DNA of 64,000 bases from Hirsutella rhossiliensis (taxonomy: Eukaryota; Ascomycota; Sordariomycetes; Hypocreales; Ophiocordycipitaceae). This document shows, one piece after another, positions 12,276 through 23,084 of this stretch. Where the stretch lies: assembly GCF_020360975.1 (NCBI RefSeq), contig NW_025408682.1:1222501-1286500 (forward strand), in the 5' to 3' direction. The number at the start of each line of letters is the position of its first letter. Positions within the stretch are counted from its first letter, which is position 1. The notes beneath the pieces are model-generated. The model was not told the DNA's origin. It did not search any database and worked only from the letters and a program-made list of their open reading frames with translations. The position numbers were made by a program, and so were the translations under genes.

Positions 12276-13004
12276 ATTATAGGTTATAGGCTTAGGCTAC
12301 GGCCTAAGCTATATAGTTATATACGGAGGGCCGGATCCTATATATATATATATAGGCTAGCCGCGTATAAAAGAGCTTTATATAGCTTATTAATATTATC
12401 CTATAGACGGCACCTACGTATACGCCTCTACTTACTCCGTAATAGTATAAGCTATTAATTAATAGATCTAATAGATATCTCCCTAAAAAGGGCGCCGCTT
12501 CCCTAAGGGAGTACCCCGCTACCCCTTAGGCGGATAGGAAGTATTATAGCTATCTTAGAAGCGATTAAAAGCGTAACGGCTAGCGAGAAGAATGTGACGA
12601 CCGGTGATATTCCCAAGGGATAAACCTGTCGTGGGGTTTATGTTGGCAGATACAACAGGGCGTGGTCTGAGCAATGATAAGTATGTCACGTTGGTGATGA
12701 GTCGGAGGTCGTAGACCGTAGACTGTAACCAGGTAATCAAGTGATCGGAATCAGAGATGAGATCGTGATAGGGATCGTAATGATTGTGTTGAAAGCTAAA
12801 GAGCTATCTAGTCTAAAGGGAGTGAAATGGGGCAGCTATATATACCCAACTGCCCGTCTCTGATCGCGAGGTGCTGGAGGTGATCACAGAGGTGATCACC
12901 TTGATCGATGAACGATCCGTCGAGCACCGCTCGCTTGATCGTAAGGCGATCCACCGATCACCTTCGCATGGTCACGTGATCCTTCAGCGGTTAGTCATCC
13001 CTGG
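12276..13004. other. Transition from RIP-mutated to normal DNA; LTR-like remnant
   Basis: Bases 12276-12587 are CpA-poor, GC-patterned repeat sequence, possibly part of an LTR. At about 12590 the composition changes abruptly to ordinary DNA containing many CA/TG. The stretch 12590-13004 carries several GATCACC/GTGATC motifs and no convincing gene. The only ORF (61 codons, minus) looks accidental. Confidence 0.5.
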
Positions 13005-13084
13005 CCCGTGTCAGGGAGTTAATAGAGGCGCGGACCCCGCGTTTTAAAGTCGGCGCGGACGTCCGCGCCTGTTATGTAAGCCTG
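13005..13084 (+). repeat. MULE left terminal inverted repeat
   Basis: It pairs with 16169-16232 plus 24019-24038. It contains the perfect 18-bp palindrome GGCGCGGACGTCCGCGCC at 13052-13069, repeated at 16186-16203 in the right TIR. The A/T-rich CGTTTTAAAGT spacer lies between two GC-rich blocks. Confidence 0.85.
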
Positions 13085-13368
13085 GCAGGCCATTTGGCCG
13101 CCGCCAACTGCGCTCGCAGTCGGCCTCACTGATACAGCATGCTTGCTGCATACATATAGCTTCAATTAATTGCAAAGGAGGATATCCCTTAGGTTCGAAC
13201 CCATAGCCTTCCTATTTGGTAGATTGACGTGACGCAAAGGGCGCCGCTGTTGCGTGGCAAGGGAGGCGCGGAAGTTCACCGCCTTAAAATTGGCCAGCTA
13301 CAGTGCTACACGCCGGTGCATGTCGGTGATCTCACGATCTGCCTCACATTTTCGCATCGCCGGCATCA

Positions 13369-15829
13369 TCACCACTTATATATGTGAATAAAATGCCTGC
13401 TGTTCCTCTGAGTCTCTCTCGCAGTCAGCCCATATACCTGCAGTACCTCTTTCTCGTGAGAAAGGCTGCACCTGAATTTCTCGGCCACCCGGGCATCTAA
13501 TCGCTCTTCTTCTGCCTTATCCCAATCAAGGTATGCCATCATCTCTACCTTGGTCCATTGCCTCGAGCCGCAGCTCCTTGACATTTGCTTCCAGTCGAGG
13601 CACCAGTCATATTCAGTCTTGCTGTAGCGCAATGGCAAGCCCATTGCCTTCGGTATGCCTGGTTGGTCTTGAGACTGCCGCGAGGCTGTGCTCTATACCA
13701 AGAGTCTCTTTCCTGACATACCTCTGATAGATGGCTCGTGGGTCATCATATAATAGATTCTCTGTAGTCTCTGTAGTCTCTGCAATTGCTGTAGAGACTG
13801 CAGAGACTGTAGTGACTGCAACTGTCATTTTCTCCATGACTGCTGCAGTCTGCGCAGTCTCTGGAACTGCTACCGTCTGTACAGTCTGTGCAGTCTGTGC
13901 AGTCCCTGCAATTGCTGCAGTCTCTGCAGTCTGTGCCGCCCGTGCCTCTGCCTGCTGCAGTATGTCGCTATAGCGTAAAGGACAATTGCGAGATGTCATG
14001 ATGTGCCCTTGCTGGTGGCATTTGCTGCATGTAGGCGGCGCCTTGGCCGTAGATCTGACTCTATGGCTTCAAATGCACTTGGCTCGCGCTGTGTGGATGA
14101 CTGTGATATCCTTGATGCGGCGACAAGTTGGTCTAGTCGCCGACGAGGCTCTATGAGGACCTGACCAATCTCTTTGTTATCCCGTCGAAGGCGCCAATGT
14201 GTATGAAAATGTTGTAGCCGGAGGGGCAGATCTTCCACTATGAGAGACTGTAATGCGTGCGCACAAGGGAGACCGCGAGACTTGGTGAAGCTGCCTGTGC
14301 AAGATGGGGTGTTTTTCTCGTTGAGGCGCTTGTGTTGCTTTGCAACCTGTCGCAAGGCTTCGTGTGATACCCAGCCACGTACCGTGCTATATACGGTTCC
14401 AGAGAGCTCAATTGGCATCCGTATATGCTGCCTGGCTTGGTTGGCTTGTAGCTCGGCCAGTTGGTTGAGGAGAGCTTGCTTGATTGCCCTCGTTGCCTCG
14501 AAGAGGTCTAATGTTGACTTCTTAAGGTGACTCTTCAATAATGCGTGGATGCCTTCCACCCGGGAAGTAGCCACATTGCCGAAGTGAGCATATTGATCGA
14601 CCCAGGCCTTGACGAGCTTTTCCTTATACGGGTCCAACCAGGTTTCCGTATGTAGCTAACCTCCTTGACGTATCGTGGCACAAAGCGCTTCTCGAGCTCT
14701 TCAACTTGTTGATCAAATGTCTCCTCATCTTTCGAGCCCACGATTGAGTGCCAATACCCAAAGAACTCAGCCCACCTCTCATCACTATTAGAGTCCTCAT
14801 CGTCACGGTCGAAAGCTGGTTTGCAATAGCTAAGCACCGCCTTATTCGCATGCCAGATGCAAAGCAGAGACTTGGACGCAGGAAAGCACCGGGAAATTGC
14901 GTTTATGCAGGCGAGGCAGCGATCTGTCAGGATAACCGATGGCTGGCGAATGTCATATAACTCGTATATCGATTGGAGTTGGTCCAGTGCCCAGATATAG
15001 TCATTTTCGTCTTCACCACTGAGGAAGGCAAAGGCAATACAGAATGACCGCTGACAGGCATCAACGCCGATCATATCGAGCAGTGGCATCTTATATTTGT
15101 TCGTCTTGTATGTGCAGTCTAGCAGTAGTAATTCTGGGTATGCGTTGAGGTATCCTAGAGACGCTGGGTGTGCGAATAAGACTGCTGTGACTCGGCCATC
15201 ATGATCAAGCTGTATGCGGCTCTGGAACCCCTCGTTGTCAAGCTCATTGGCAAGGGCATGCATTGTGCTCTGGCCAGCAAGGAGCTCTCGTCTGCGCTGT
15301 GCGATACAGTTATATATGTCTTGCTGTGTCGCTCCTTGGGCAGTCTGAGAGCTCTGGCGCATATATGTCCGGATATCCTTTGGTGCTATGCCAGCGCTTG
15401 AGAGGTTCCCAATAGCTGACTGGTCAGTTGAGGAGAGGCACGATGAGCTGGATGTGCTGTAATATGCAGACTGGGCTCATGGTTGTGGACCGACTTCTCC
15501 TCGCCTGGGCGATGCCTGACATACCAGTACGACTTATCAAGGCTCTCTTTCGCATTGATGGAAAACTGGCATCCAGTGATACGGGAGCTTGTAGACCGTT
15601 GCCGATCAGCTGGCTTCTGGTCCTTGCTTGTATGAGCCCCAAGTCTACCTCCACGATCGCAGGCAAATATGACTGTGCGTCTTCCGGACCGCGGGTCTCT
15701 CGTGGACTTGCCTGTGGTGAAGGCATAGCCTCTTGGAGCCGCCCACGCATTAATTGAGGCAAGAAGAGACTCGCGAGTCGAACTGGCCTCAGGAGGAAGG
15801 CAATCGTCAGGGAATTCAGTAAGCCCCAT
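13369..15829 (-). pseudogene. MULE transposase (MULE domain, SWIM-like and zinc-knuckle C-terminus), frameshifted
   Basis: Read right to left, the pieces form one transposase. 15829-15386 resembles a FAR1/WRKY-GCM1-like DNA-binding region (RRTVIFACDRGGR, then VHNHEPS). 15362-14535 is the MULE catalytic domain: LLLDCTYKTNKYKMPLLDM with the first Asp, VILTDRCLACINAI with the second Asp, and a CIWHANKAV helix. 14637-13996 supplies TSRVEGIHALLK with the likely catalytic Glu, and a SWIM-like C.GSF..SRGLPCAHAL. Near 13990-14025 a knuckle CSKCHQQGHIMTSRNC appears, followed by an ETAQTAE-rich repeat and a tail to 13369. Single-base shifts are needed near 15380, 14640 and 14050, so this copy probably makes no full transposase unless the shifts are assembly errors. 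Confidence 0.8.
13755..13945. repeat. Degenerate CTGCAGTCT-type minisatellite within the transposase tail
   Basis: Short units around GTAGTCTCTG and GCAGTCTGTG recur through about 190 bp. They encode, on the minus strand, a low-complexity Thr/Ala/Glu/Gln tract in the MULE protein. Repeat expansion may vary between copies. Confidence 0.65.
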
Positions 15830-16168
15830 ATTGGAATTATCTTGAAGAGCTAGCTGTAGTGCACGACAGTGAGCAGCTCTTTATACACAAAGGAAAGGAA
15901 ACTCCTGCTTTGTGGACGTGGTGCAGAACCCTTGTAACCGAGGCCGCCTGCGAGGTTTAATGCAGCCTGCGTTTGAGCTTTGGCCTCAATGGGGTCCAAG
16001 CACCACGCATGCAGGCGCTCGACCTTAATATGCGGATTATAGCATCGCTTCCGCGGACAACTACTCTGAGCGCAGATGGTATGCTATATGAGGCTGGCTC
16101 TCTGTGCGACAGTTTGCCACATGCAAGAAAAGGAGAGTACAGGTCAGGGGCGGCCTGACTATCTTCCG

Positions 16169-16232
16169 CCTGGGCTTACATAACAGGCGCGGACGTCCGC
16201 GCCGACTTTAAAGGCGCGGGGGTCCGCGCCTC
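16169..16232 (-). repeat. MULE right terminal inverted repeat, inner part
   Basis: This is the reverse complement of the left TIR up to the outer CTC. The outermost 20 bp of this TIR now lie at 24019-24038, displaced by the Fot element. Confidence 0.85.
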
Positions 16233-16306
16233 TAACGTAATCCACCCCCTTCCCGGTCAGACCCCCTACTCGGTCAGAAAAAGTCTCCACGCGGCGACCC
16301 ACACTT

Positions 16307-17387
16307 ATGGCAAGACAAACCGAGCACTATGACGGCAACGGGAGACCAATCGGTTCCACGCGAAGAACGGGTCCTGCTCGCCGTCAGGGCCTATCAGCAG
16401 GGCCAATTCAAAAGTACCGCAAGGCTGCGGCCGCATACGACGTCCTCAATCGACAGTATCTGATCGACTGCGCGGTGTCATTCGCCGACGCGACGCTCAG
16501 ATGAACAACCTGAAGTTGACGGCGACGGAAGAGACTGCCCTGGTACAATGGATCTTGTCGATGGACGAGCGAGGATGCCGCCGACAGTGGCTTACACTCG
16601 TCGGATGGCCAACTTATTGCTTTCCGAGCGAGGCAAAGATCCTGTCGGGGAAAACTGGGTGCGGAAGTTTGTTGGCCGCCACGGCGAAATCAAGGCAAAG
16701 TACTCGCCGATACGACTACCAACGAGCCAAATGCGAAGACCCCAAAAGATCCAAGGATGGTACGATCGAGTCGCGGCGACGAAACAGAAATGGGGATTCT
16801 TGACGAGGATGTCTATAACTTTGATGAGACGGGGTTTCAAATGGAGTCGCTGCAACGGCGAGAGTCCTTACCCGGTCTGACCGGCGAGGTCGGGCAGTAC
16901 TCACGCAGCCTGGAAATCGAGAATGGGTTACTGTGATCGAGTCTATCAACTGCCAAGGTTGGGCTTTACCGGCGAAGGTTATCTTCCAGGGCAAGTTACA
17001 CCAAGCAAGCTGGTACGAATCAGGAGTGCCTGATGACTGGCATATCGCCGTTAGTGAGAATGGCTGGACTTCCGACGACCTTGCTTTGAATTGGTTAAAG
17101 GAAGTCTTTGATCCGAATACACGGCGCCGTACGGTTGGTACGCATCGACTTCTTATTCTCGACGGAACGGCAGTCACGTCACGCCGGAATTTGACAAGTA
17201 CTGTACGGCCAATTCCATCGTAGTACTCCAAATGCCTGCACATTCCTCACATCTCTTGCAGCCTCTTGATGTCGGGTGCTTTTCGCCGTTGAAAACCATA
17301 TACGGCCGAAAGGTTCAAGAGAAAATGCTCGCTGGGATCCATCATATCGACAAGCAGGACTTCCTTCCCATGTACTTAGACGCTCGC
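16307..17387 (+). pseudogene. Fot/pogo transposase, N-terminal and catalytic part (frameshifted)
   Basis: Joined conceptually across frames, this gives an N-terminal helix-turn-helix of the psq type (RKAAAAYDVLN), then a CENP-B/Tc5-like second HTH (ALVQWILSMDERG, RMANLLLSERG, GENWVRKFVGRH). The DDE core follows: NFDETGFQM near 16825 (first Asp), VTVIESINCQGWALPAKVIF near 16930, LLILDG near 17150 (second Asp) and SSHLLQPLDVG near 17250 (third Asp). At least five single-base shifts break the frame. One is a missing base just after LLILDG that converts the conserved HGSH into a shifted reading. The frame runs straight into the Gypsy LTR at 17388. Confidence 0.85.
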
Positions 17388-17574
17388 TGTAACGGTCTCA
17401 ACTGAGTGTGTTGACAACTAGCTGAGCGACTGCGACGAGTATCCTAAAGCTAAGGAGAAAAGAAGAAGAAAAGAAAAGAAAGGAAAGCTCTCGAAGATGG
17501 CACGAGCTTATAAGCGGAGCCCGGTGGGTCTTGTCGAGAGCGGAGCCGAGACCTCACGGGCTCAGCCCGTTACA
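17388..17574 (-). repeat. Gypsy 3' LTR (187 bp)
   Basis: The ends are TGTAACGGT and CCCGTTACA. It is identical to 22896-23084 except for two missing single bases (in GAGCCCGG and GAGACCTC). It contains a purine tract on the plus strand and a TATAAG motif. Confidence 0.95.
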
Positions 17575-20500
17575 ATAACCCCTCCTTCCTCCCCGTTTCG
17601 ATCGTTTCGATTGGGGTGGTTTCGATCCAACTTTCCCATGAACTTCTTCATACCTAGCCAGTGCTATTGTGTCTGCGACGTACTTGACTGGCTCCCACGT
17701 CGGACCTATCCATCCGACCCATTTCACCAACACTTTCCACTCTCTCCCGACTTTCTTCCTGTCCAGAATCTCTTCCACTTCCCACAGCTCGCCATCGTCC
17801 GTCAAAATGGCCGGTGGGCGGTAGTCATCCGACGTCTGTGACGGTAGCGGATCGTCCGCTGCTAAGCGTAAGAGCGACACGTGGAACACGTTGTGTATTC
17901 CCGGAGGCGTGTCCAGCCTGCACGCGTGACCCAATGGTCTCCAGGACGGTGTACTTGGCCGACAGCCAATCGAGCTTCTTGATGGCCGATTGATCGGATG
18001 TTGCGAAGTCGCAGCCATACCTTGTCTCCAGGCTTGAACTGGTCTGACGGCTGTCTTCGCGAATTGGCGTTCTTCTCTTGCTGCTCTTGCGCTGACGCAA
18101 TTGCCGCCTGGGCCCATTCCGTTGCCTCTCGAAATCGTTGCACAATGCTTTCAGCCCTGGTCACTGGGGACCTTCCGTCCGTCCGTAACTTCTCCTTGAC
18201 TTGTATCGGGTCAACATGATACCCATGCGTGATAAAGAACGGGCTCAGGCCTGTCGACGTCGAGTTGTGATTGTTGATGGCCATCATGGCCGCTGGCAAC
18301 AGCTCTTCCCAGTTATCCTGAGCATAAGCAGCAAAGATCCTCAGATATCTCTCGACTTCCTGATTCGCCCTTTCTGTTGCACCGTCAGTCTCGGGATGCC
18401 ACGCCGTAGACAATCTTTGCTTCACGCGTAGCAGCTCGCAGAGCCTCTGCCATAGTCTACTGGTGAATTGCGTGCCACGGTCAGTGACGATCGCGCGCGG
18501 CACGCCATGGTGTTGCACCACGTTCCGTAGCAATGCTCTGGCCGTCGTCTCGGCCGTGATGTCCTTCAATGACTCAAGAACGACACTTTGGACAGTCTGT
18601 CCGTCACGACCATAAGGTTGGTCGAACCGTTCGACTTGGTTGGTGGCAGGTCTGTCACAAAGTCAATTGACAGCTCCGACCAGATCCTGTCTGGAATAGG
18701 TAGCGGCTTCAATAAACCGCGACGCTTCTCTCGCCAAATGTTGCTTCGGCCACACACATCACAATTTCTCACAAATTGACGCACGTCTGAATCGAGGCCT
18801 GGCCAATAAAACTTGCGGCTCAACAAGGACTTCAGCATGTCCCGTCCGGGGTGTCCTGCAAGCGTTGAGTCATGCGTCTCCTGCATAAGCCGCGTGCGCA
18901 GGGGTTCGTGGTTCGGCACCCAAATTCGCTCTCGCCAGCAGAGCCGCTGTCCATCGTCAATCGAGCATTCCGAGAGCATCACGGGCAGTCCCCAATGCGA
19001 CGGCAGACGCCTCTCGCCTTGCTGTACGGCCTTCGGATGAGCCAATAACGATTGTGCTTGACACCTTCGTCCCATAACTTCTGCAGTTCCGGGTCCGAGA
19101 AAGGGTTTTCGATTGAGTCGTCTTGGTCAGTTGTTGCGTCATCGGGTTGATCCGTGTCGCCCTTGGTGACATAACCGCTCTTGACTTTTGTCACCAGGCC
19201 ACCCTTGTTACGTTGCAGCAGCTGAACACGTCGTCCTTGCAACCGATCATCTTCGGCGCTGTGCGGCATGTCCTGTTCTCGTCGAGACAGCGTGTCCGGT
19301 ACGACGGCTTCTTTGCCCGGTCGATGCTTGATGGTGAAGCTGTACCGCGATAGCGTCTCAGCCCATCGCGCCTGACGTTCACTCAGTTGCTGCTTCTGGT
19401 GAAGTAACGGAGGTTGAGATGATCCGTCAAAACGGTAAAGGACTTCACTCTTCAATTCGGCGTCCCAATGCTCAAGGCAGCGAATGATCGCCAGCAGCTC
19501 TTTATCGTGGATTGGGTAGTTGCACTCCGCCGGTGCGTTTTTCTTTGAGAAGAAGGCCACAGGCCGCATGATGCCGTCATCGCCCTTTTGCGAGAGCGCC
19601 CCTCCTGTGACATAACCGGATGAATCCGTCTCCACAATCGTCTCTCTATCCGGATCCCATTGCGCAAGGACCGGCGCACTGGTCAGAAGAGCCTTCAACT
19701 CCTCGAAGGCCTTGTCGCACTCCTTCGACCACGCAAACACCGCATCCTTCTTTGTTAACGCCGTTAGAGGCGCGGCGATGTTGGAGAATCTGGGAATGAA
19801 TTGCCGGTAATAGTTGGCAAACCCCAGAAAGCTTCTGACGCCTTTGACAGAACGGGGTCGCTGCCACTGCTGAATTGCCTGCACCTTCTCCGGGTCCACG
19901 CGGATACCTTTCCCGGCTTCGACGATGAAGCCCAGGTACTTGACACTCTTTGCCTCAAAGTCACACTTGTCGATATCAATCTGCAGGCCTGCATCTCGCA
20001 GTCGAGCAAGGACCTGCCTGACTTTGTTGCGATGATCTGCGAGCGAACCGCTCGAGTAGATCAAGATGTCGTCAATGTAAGCGGAACAGAACTCGTCGAG
20101 GAAATCTCGCAACGTGTGGTTTATGTAACGCTGAAACGTTGCGGAGCACCGTCAACCCGAATGGCGTGACAAGCCATTCGTAGAGTCCGTAACGTGTTCT
20201 GAATGCTGTCTTCCACTCGTCTCTCCTCGACGCGAATCTTGTGAAATGCTGCGATAACGTCAAGTTTGGTGAGCCACTTGGCCTTGGACAGCGACCGCAA
20301 AGTTTCCTCGATCAACGGCAAGGGATATCGGTCTTTCTTGGTGATCGCATTCAATCCTCGATAGTCCACGCAAAAGCGCAGACCACCACCGGGCTTCCTC
20401 ACGAACAAAACTGGTGCTGACGCTGGAGAACTACTTGCTCGAATGAAACCCTTGTCGAGTAGCTCAGTGAGAGTCTTTCGCAGAACAATGAGCTCTTCTC

Positions 20501-21170
20501 GTGACATGCCGTACAATGGTCCCCACGGCGGTTCTTTCTCCTTGTCATCAGGACCTCTCTAACTGAATCTTGTGATCACACCCCGGACGACGCGGTGGGA
20601 GTTGGTCCGCTTGGTCGCGGTCGAAGACGGATAGGTACTCGTGGTAGTGACGGGGCAGCTTCTCTCGGGTCTGACTTCTTCCTCGGAGTCAATGCCTTCT
20701 CAATGTCTTTCAGGCTTGCGGCGAAGATCCGCACTCCATCGTCTCGATGCTTGAACTTTCTTGCTCGGCGAACCATTCCGGCGAACACGAACGCCGCCTG
20801 TCCTCGTATGTTGCACCGTTCCTCCTCCTTCGGGTCTCGGCCTTTCACCCAATGGTCGTGCGTCCCGATATGCAAGAGGTTCTGCGATAATCGCAAGGTG
20901 ACATCCTCCTGGTTCAACCACTTCTTGCCCAGAATCACAGGATCGGTCTGGTCTCGCACAACGTAGAAAAAGCTCTTTCTTCTGGTACCCGTCGATATCG
21001 AAGTCGAAGTAGGTCACGGCACAGATGGCCTCGGGTGAGAATGTGTTGACCTGCTCCAACGCTCGAGGTTTAATCGGAATACGCGGCAGGTGAAGCTTGC
21101 GGGCAAGGCGCTCACTGATGGTCCCATAACACAGGCAACCACAGTCAACGAAGGCCGTGGTGAAATACTC
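17554..21170 (-). pseudogene. Gypsy pol: protease, RT, RNase H, integrase, chromodomain
   Basis: Protease is near 21150 (FVDCGCLCYGTIS, with DCG where DSG/DTG is usual). RT is 20516-20000 ([41 protein letters not shown] with both catalytic aspartates). RNase H is near 19650-19350 (ETDSSGYVTGGALSQ, IHDKELLAII). Integrase is 19075-17950: H2C2 finger HDSTLAGHPGRDM and CDVCGR, IDFVTDLP, VTDRGTQFTS and HPETDGATERANQEVERYL, so the DDE triad is visible. The chromodomain is near 17690-17760 (WEVEEILDRKKVGREWKVLV, then KWVGW). Frame changes occur near 20130, 19440, 19050, 18570 and 17900. The last reading frame ends inside the 3' LTR. Confidence 0.9.
17579..17594 (-). other. Polypurine tract of the Gypsy element
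   Basis: The sense strand reads GGGGAGGAAGGAGGGG, four bases upstream of the 3' LTR start. This is the expected plus-strand primer for LTR retroelements. Confidence 0.8.
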
Positions 21171-21271
21171 GATTGATACCGAAATTTACGTAGAGGCCTT
21201 CACAGTCCATCTCGTCCTTCTGAGTTGCCCATTCCGCCTCAGCCTTTGCGCGCTCCTGACGGCGATTTTCG

Positions 21272-22254
21272 TCAGGAGCTACTCGTTTTCCGAATGGTCA
21301 TCGGAGGTATCCCCGCTAGAACTCTCCGCGGGCTCTGGTGCTTTGCTCGAGCTTCTTGTCTTCTCTTCGACACGGACCTTGACTCTCTGCTGCCGCCGCT
21401 CCTTCCCGGACACTTGGCCGCAAGATGGCCAAGCTTCCCGCACTCGTAACATTTGCGCTCCTCCAACGGAACAAATTGCTTTTCCTCCGGGGCCCTCCTG
21501 CCGTTTATCAACCGATTTGCTTTCACGGGTTCCCAATCCATCTGATCATCGGACGGGGACGACGTGGTTGGCGATCCGGGTGACGGGGCTTTGTCGGGAC
21601 TCGAGCGGTTCGGATAAACGACCATACTCCTTTCTTGACCTCTGCTCGCGGCCTTGTTGTCGTTGGTGGAAATTGAGGCTATCTAGGCGCGAGCCAATCG
21701 TCAAGAGTAGCTCGGCGTAGCTGTTGAAATCCTTCGGAGACTGACGGCACTGACGAGACTCGACTTGAGCCTATTATTAATTGCTCCTTCCAAGTAATTG
21801 ATTTGCACCACGTCGGCCCACTCGCCACCGCCACTATCGGCAAGCTCTTTCTCGAACTTTGGGAAGAAACTGGCGAAACTCTCATCAGGCTTCTGCTTCA
21901 ACGATCGAAGTCGATCCAGTGCTCGTGCCTTTGCGTTCGGGTCCCCGTACCGACGGTTCAAGTAGTCGAGAAACAGATCTGGGGAGCGAGCACCATCGAT
22001 ACCGCCCTGTTCGTAATAAGCAGCGGCCATGTTCTGGGCTGTTCCGCCAACCGGGAGTACACATAGGCGAAGAGTGCTTCTTTATTGTCGAATGCCTGTC
22101 GGTCCACAGCCAATTTCGCTTTCATCTCTAAGAACCAGGGACGGAAGTTTTTCCTGGTTCCATCGAATTTCGGCGGATCAGGCAAGGTTGGTTTTACCCT
22201 CTTTGATGGGATTCTTTCGGATGTCTCGATCGATTGAGGCGTGTTGTCGGACAT
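21272..22254 (-). pseudogene. Gypsy gag (capsid plus zinc knuckle), frameshifted
   Basis: It starts MSDNTPQSIETSERIPSKR at 22254. A capsid-like region follows (PPKFDGTRKNFRPWFLEMKA, then LFLDYLNRRYGDPNAKARAL and SFASFFPKFEKEL), then a knuckle CYECGKLGHLAAKC near 21430-21470 and a basic tail. The three pieces are in different frames (junctions near 22000 and 21700). The family and order are typical of fungal Gypsy gag. Confidence 0.85.
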
Positions 22255-22882
22255 CGGTCGATAGGAGCGACTGGTTCATTTGCCGGAGTCGGAGTTGAGA
22301 CGGCTGTTTGGAGGATTCGGATCTGCGATCGCATCTCTTCGCGTTCGGCCTCTTGGCTTGCACACACTTTCTAGTTTGTCCATCACTGCAGCCAGGGCTT
22401 GCATCATCGATTGAGGCTCAAAAGAACCTTGCTGGGAATCGATTGCCTCCATGACTGAAGATTTTCTCGGCTCTCAGGACTGAGGGCGACTTGATCACAC
22501 AGCAAGTCTGATACGGAAGGGATATCTCGACAACGGTCGAACGCTATCAACGCCTCGAAGGCTCCTTCCTACACGGCTGGACGTTCTGCACAGGGCTTCT
22601 AGTCCAGCTGCTGCCGTCCACACTGGGAGCCAAGCAGCAATCACGTACTTCTCGCTCAACCGCACGCCGTACGGAGAGCAGATTGACGCTCCACGTCCTT
22701 TGCTCGGGAGATGAGAGCTACGCGACGCGAGCCAAGCTGGCTTTGGCGCCGTACACACACGCACTTTCGTCGCGGGCGTTCCACACAGGATTGCCCAAGC
22801 TACTGCCACTCCGCGTACCCACAAAGGGAACTGAACAGCGCTGCCAATTGATTGTGATCAAAGGCTTTAACGATGAAAGCGG

Positions 22883-22894
22883 AGCTTTAGGATA
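22883..22894 (-). other. Self-priming primer-binding site of the Gypsy element
   Basis: The 12 bases one nucleotide inside the 5' LTR (sense TATCCTAAAGCT) are the exact complement of AGCTTTAGGATA inside the LTR (22948-22959 and 17440-17451). No TGG tRNA-complement start is present. Tf1-type fungal elements prime reverse transcription with the folded-back 5' end of their own RNA, and this arrangement matches that mechanism. Confidence 0.75.
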
Positions 22895-22895
22895 A

Positions 22896-23084
22896 TGTAA
22901 CGGTCTCAACTGAGTGTGTTGACAACTAGCTGAGCGACTGCGACGAGTATCCTAAAGCTAAGGAGAAAAGAAGAAGAAAAGAAAAGAAAGGAAAGCTCTC
23001 GAAGATGGCACGAGCTTATAAGCGGAGCTCCGGTGGGTCTTGTCGAGAGCGGAGCCGAGACCCTCACGGGCTCAGCCCGTTACA
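22896..23084 (-). repeat. Gypsy 5' LTR (189 bp) with promoter
   Basis: In the sense (minus) direction it contains CTTATAAG at about 23014-23023, then a long C/T-rich tract, then AGCTTTAGGATA at 22959-22948. Filamentous-fungal transcripts often begin just after such pyrimidine tracts. Transcription is therefore likely to begin near 22959. Confidence 0.85.

Larger units (their letters stand above)
17388..23084 (-). mobile_element. Chromodomain-type Ty3/Gypsy LTR retrotransposon
   Basis: LTRs at 17388-17574 and 22896-23084 begin TGTAACGG and end CCCGTTACA. The 5-bp target duplication CTCGC flanks the element at 17383-17387 and 23085-23089. Coding is on the minus strand: gag with a zinc knuckle, then protease, RT, RNase H, integrase, and a chromodomain at the integrase end, the order of chromoviral Gypsy elements. 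The LTRs differ only by two 1-base indels, which indicates recent insertion, yet gag and pol carry many frameshifts. CpA/TpG are normal, so this copy has not been RIP-mutated. Confidence 0.93.

Noticed and set aside
1..12590. Possible CRISPR-like or centromeric AT-rich repeats
   Set aside because: Repeats seen are transposon remnants or an 89-bp tandem array with no spacer regularity, and the AT-richness is explained by C-to-T change at CpA.
12555..12740. Minus-strand ORF of 61 codons at the composition boundary
   Set aside because: Crosses from RIP-mutated to normal DNA, so cannot be an old gene, and has no features.
13185..13215. GGTTCGAACCC, resembling a tRNA T-loop/B-box
   Set aside because: On neither strand does the T-stem pair properly, and no A-box, D-arm or acceptor stem is found at the required spacing.
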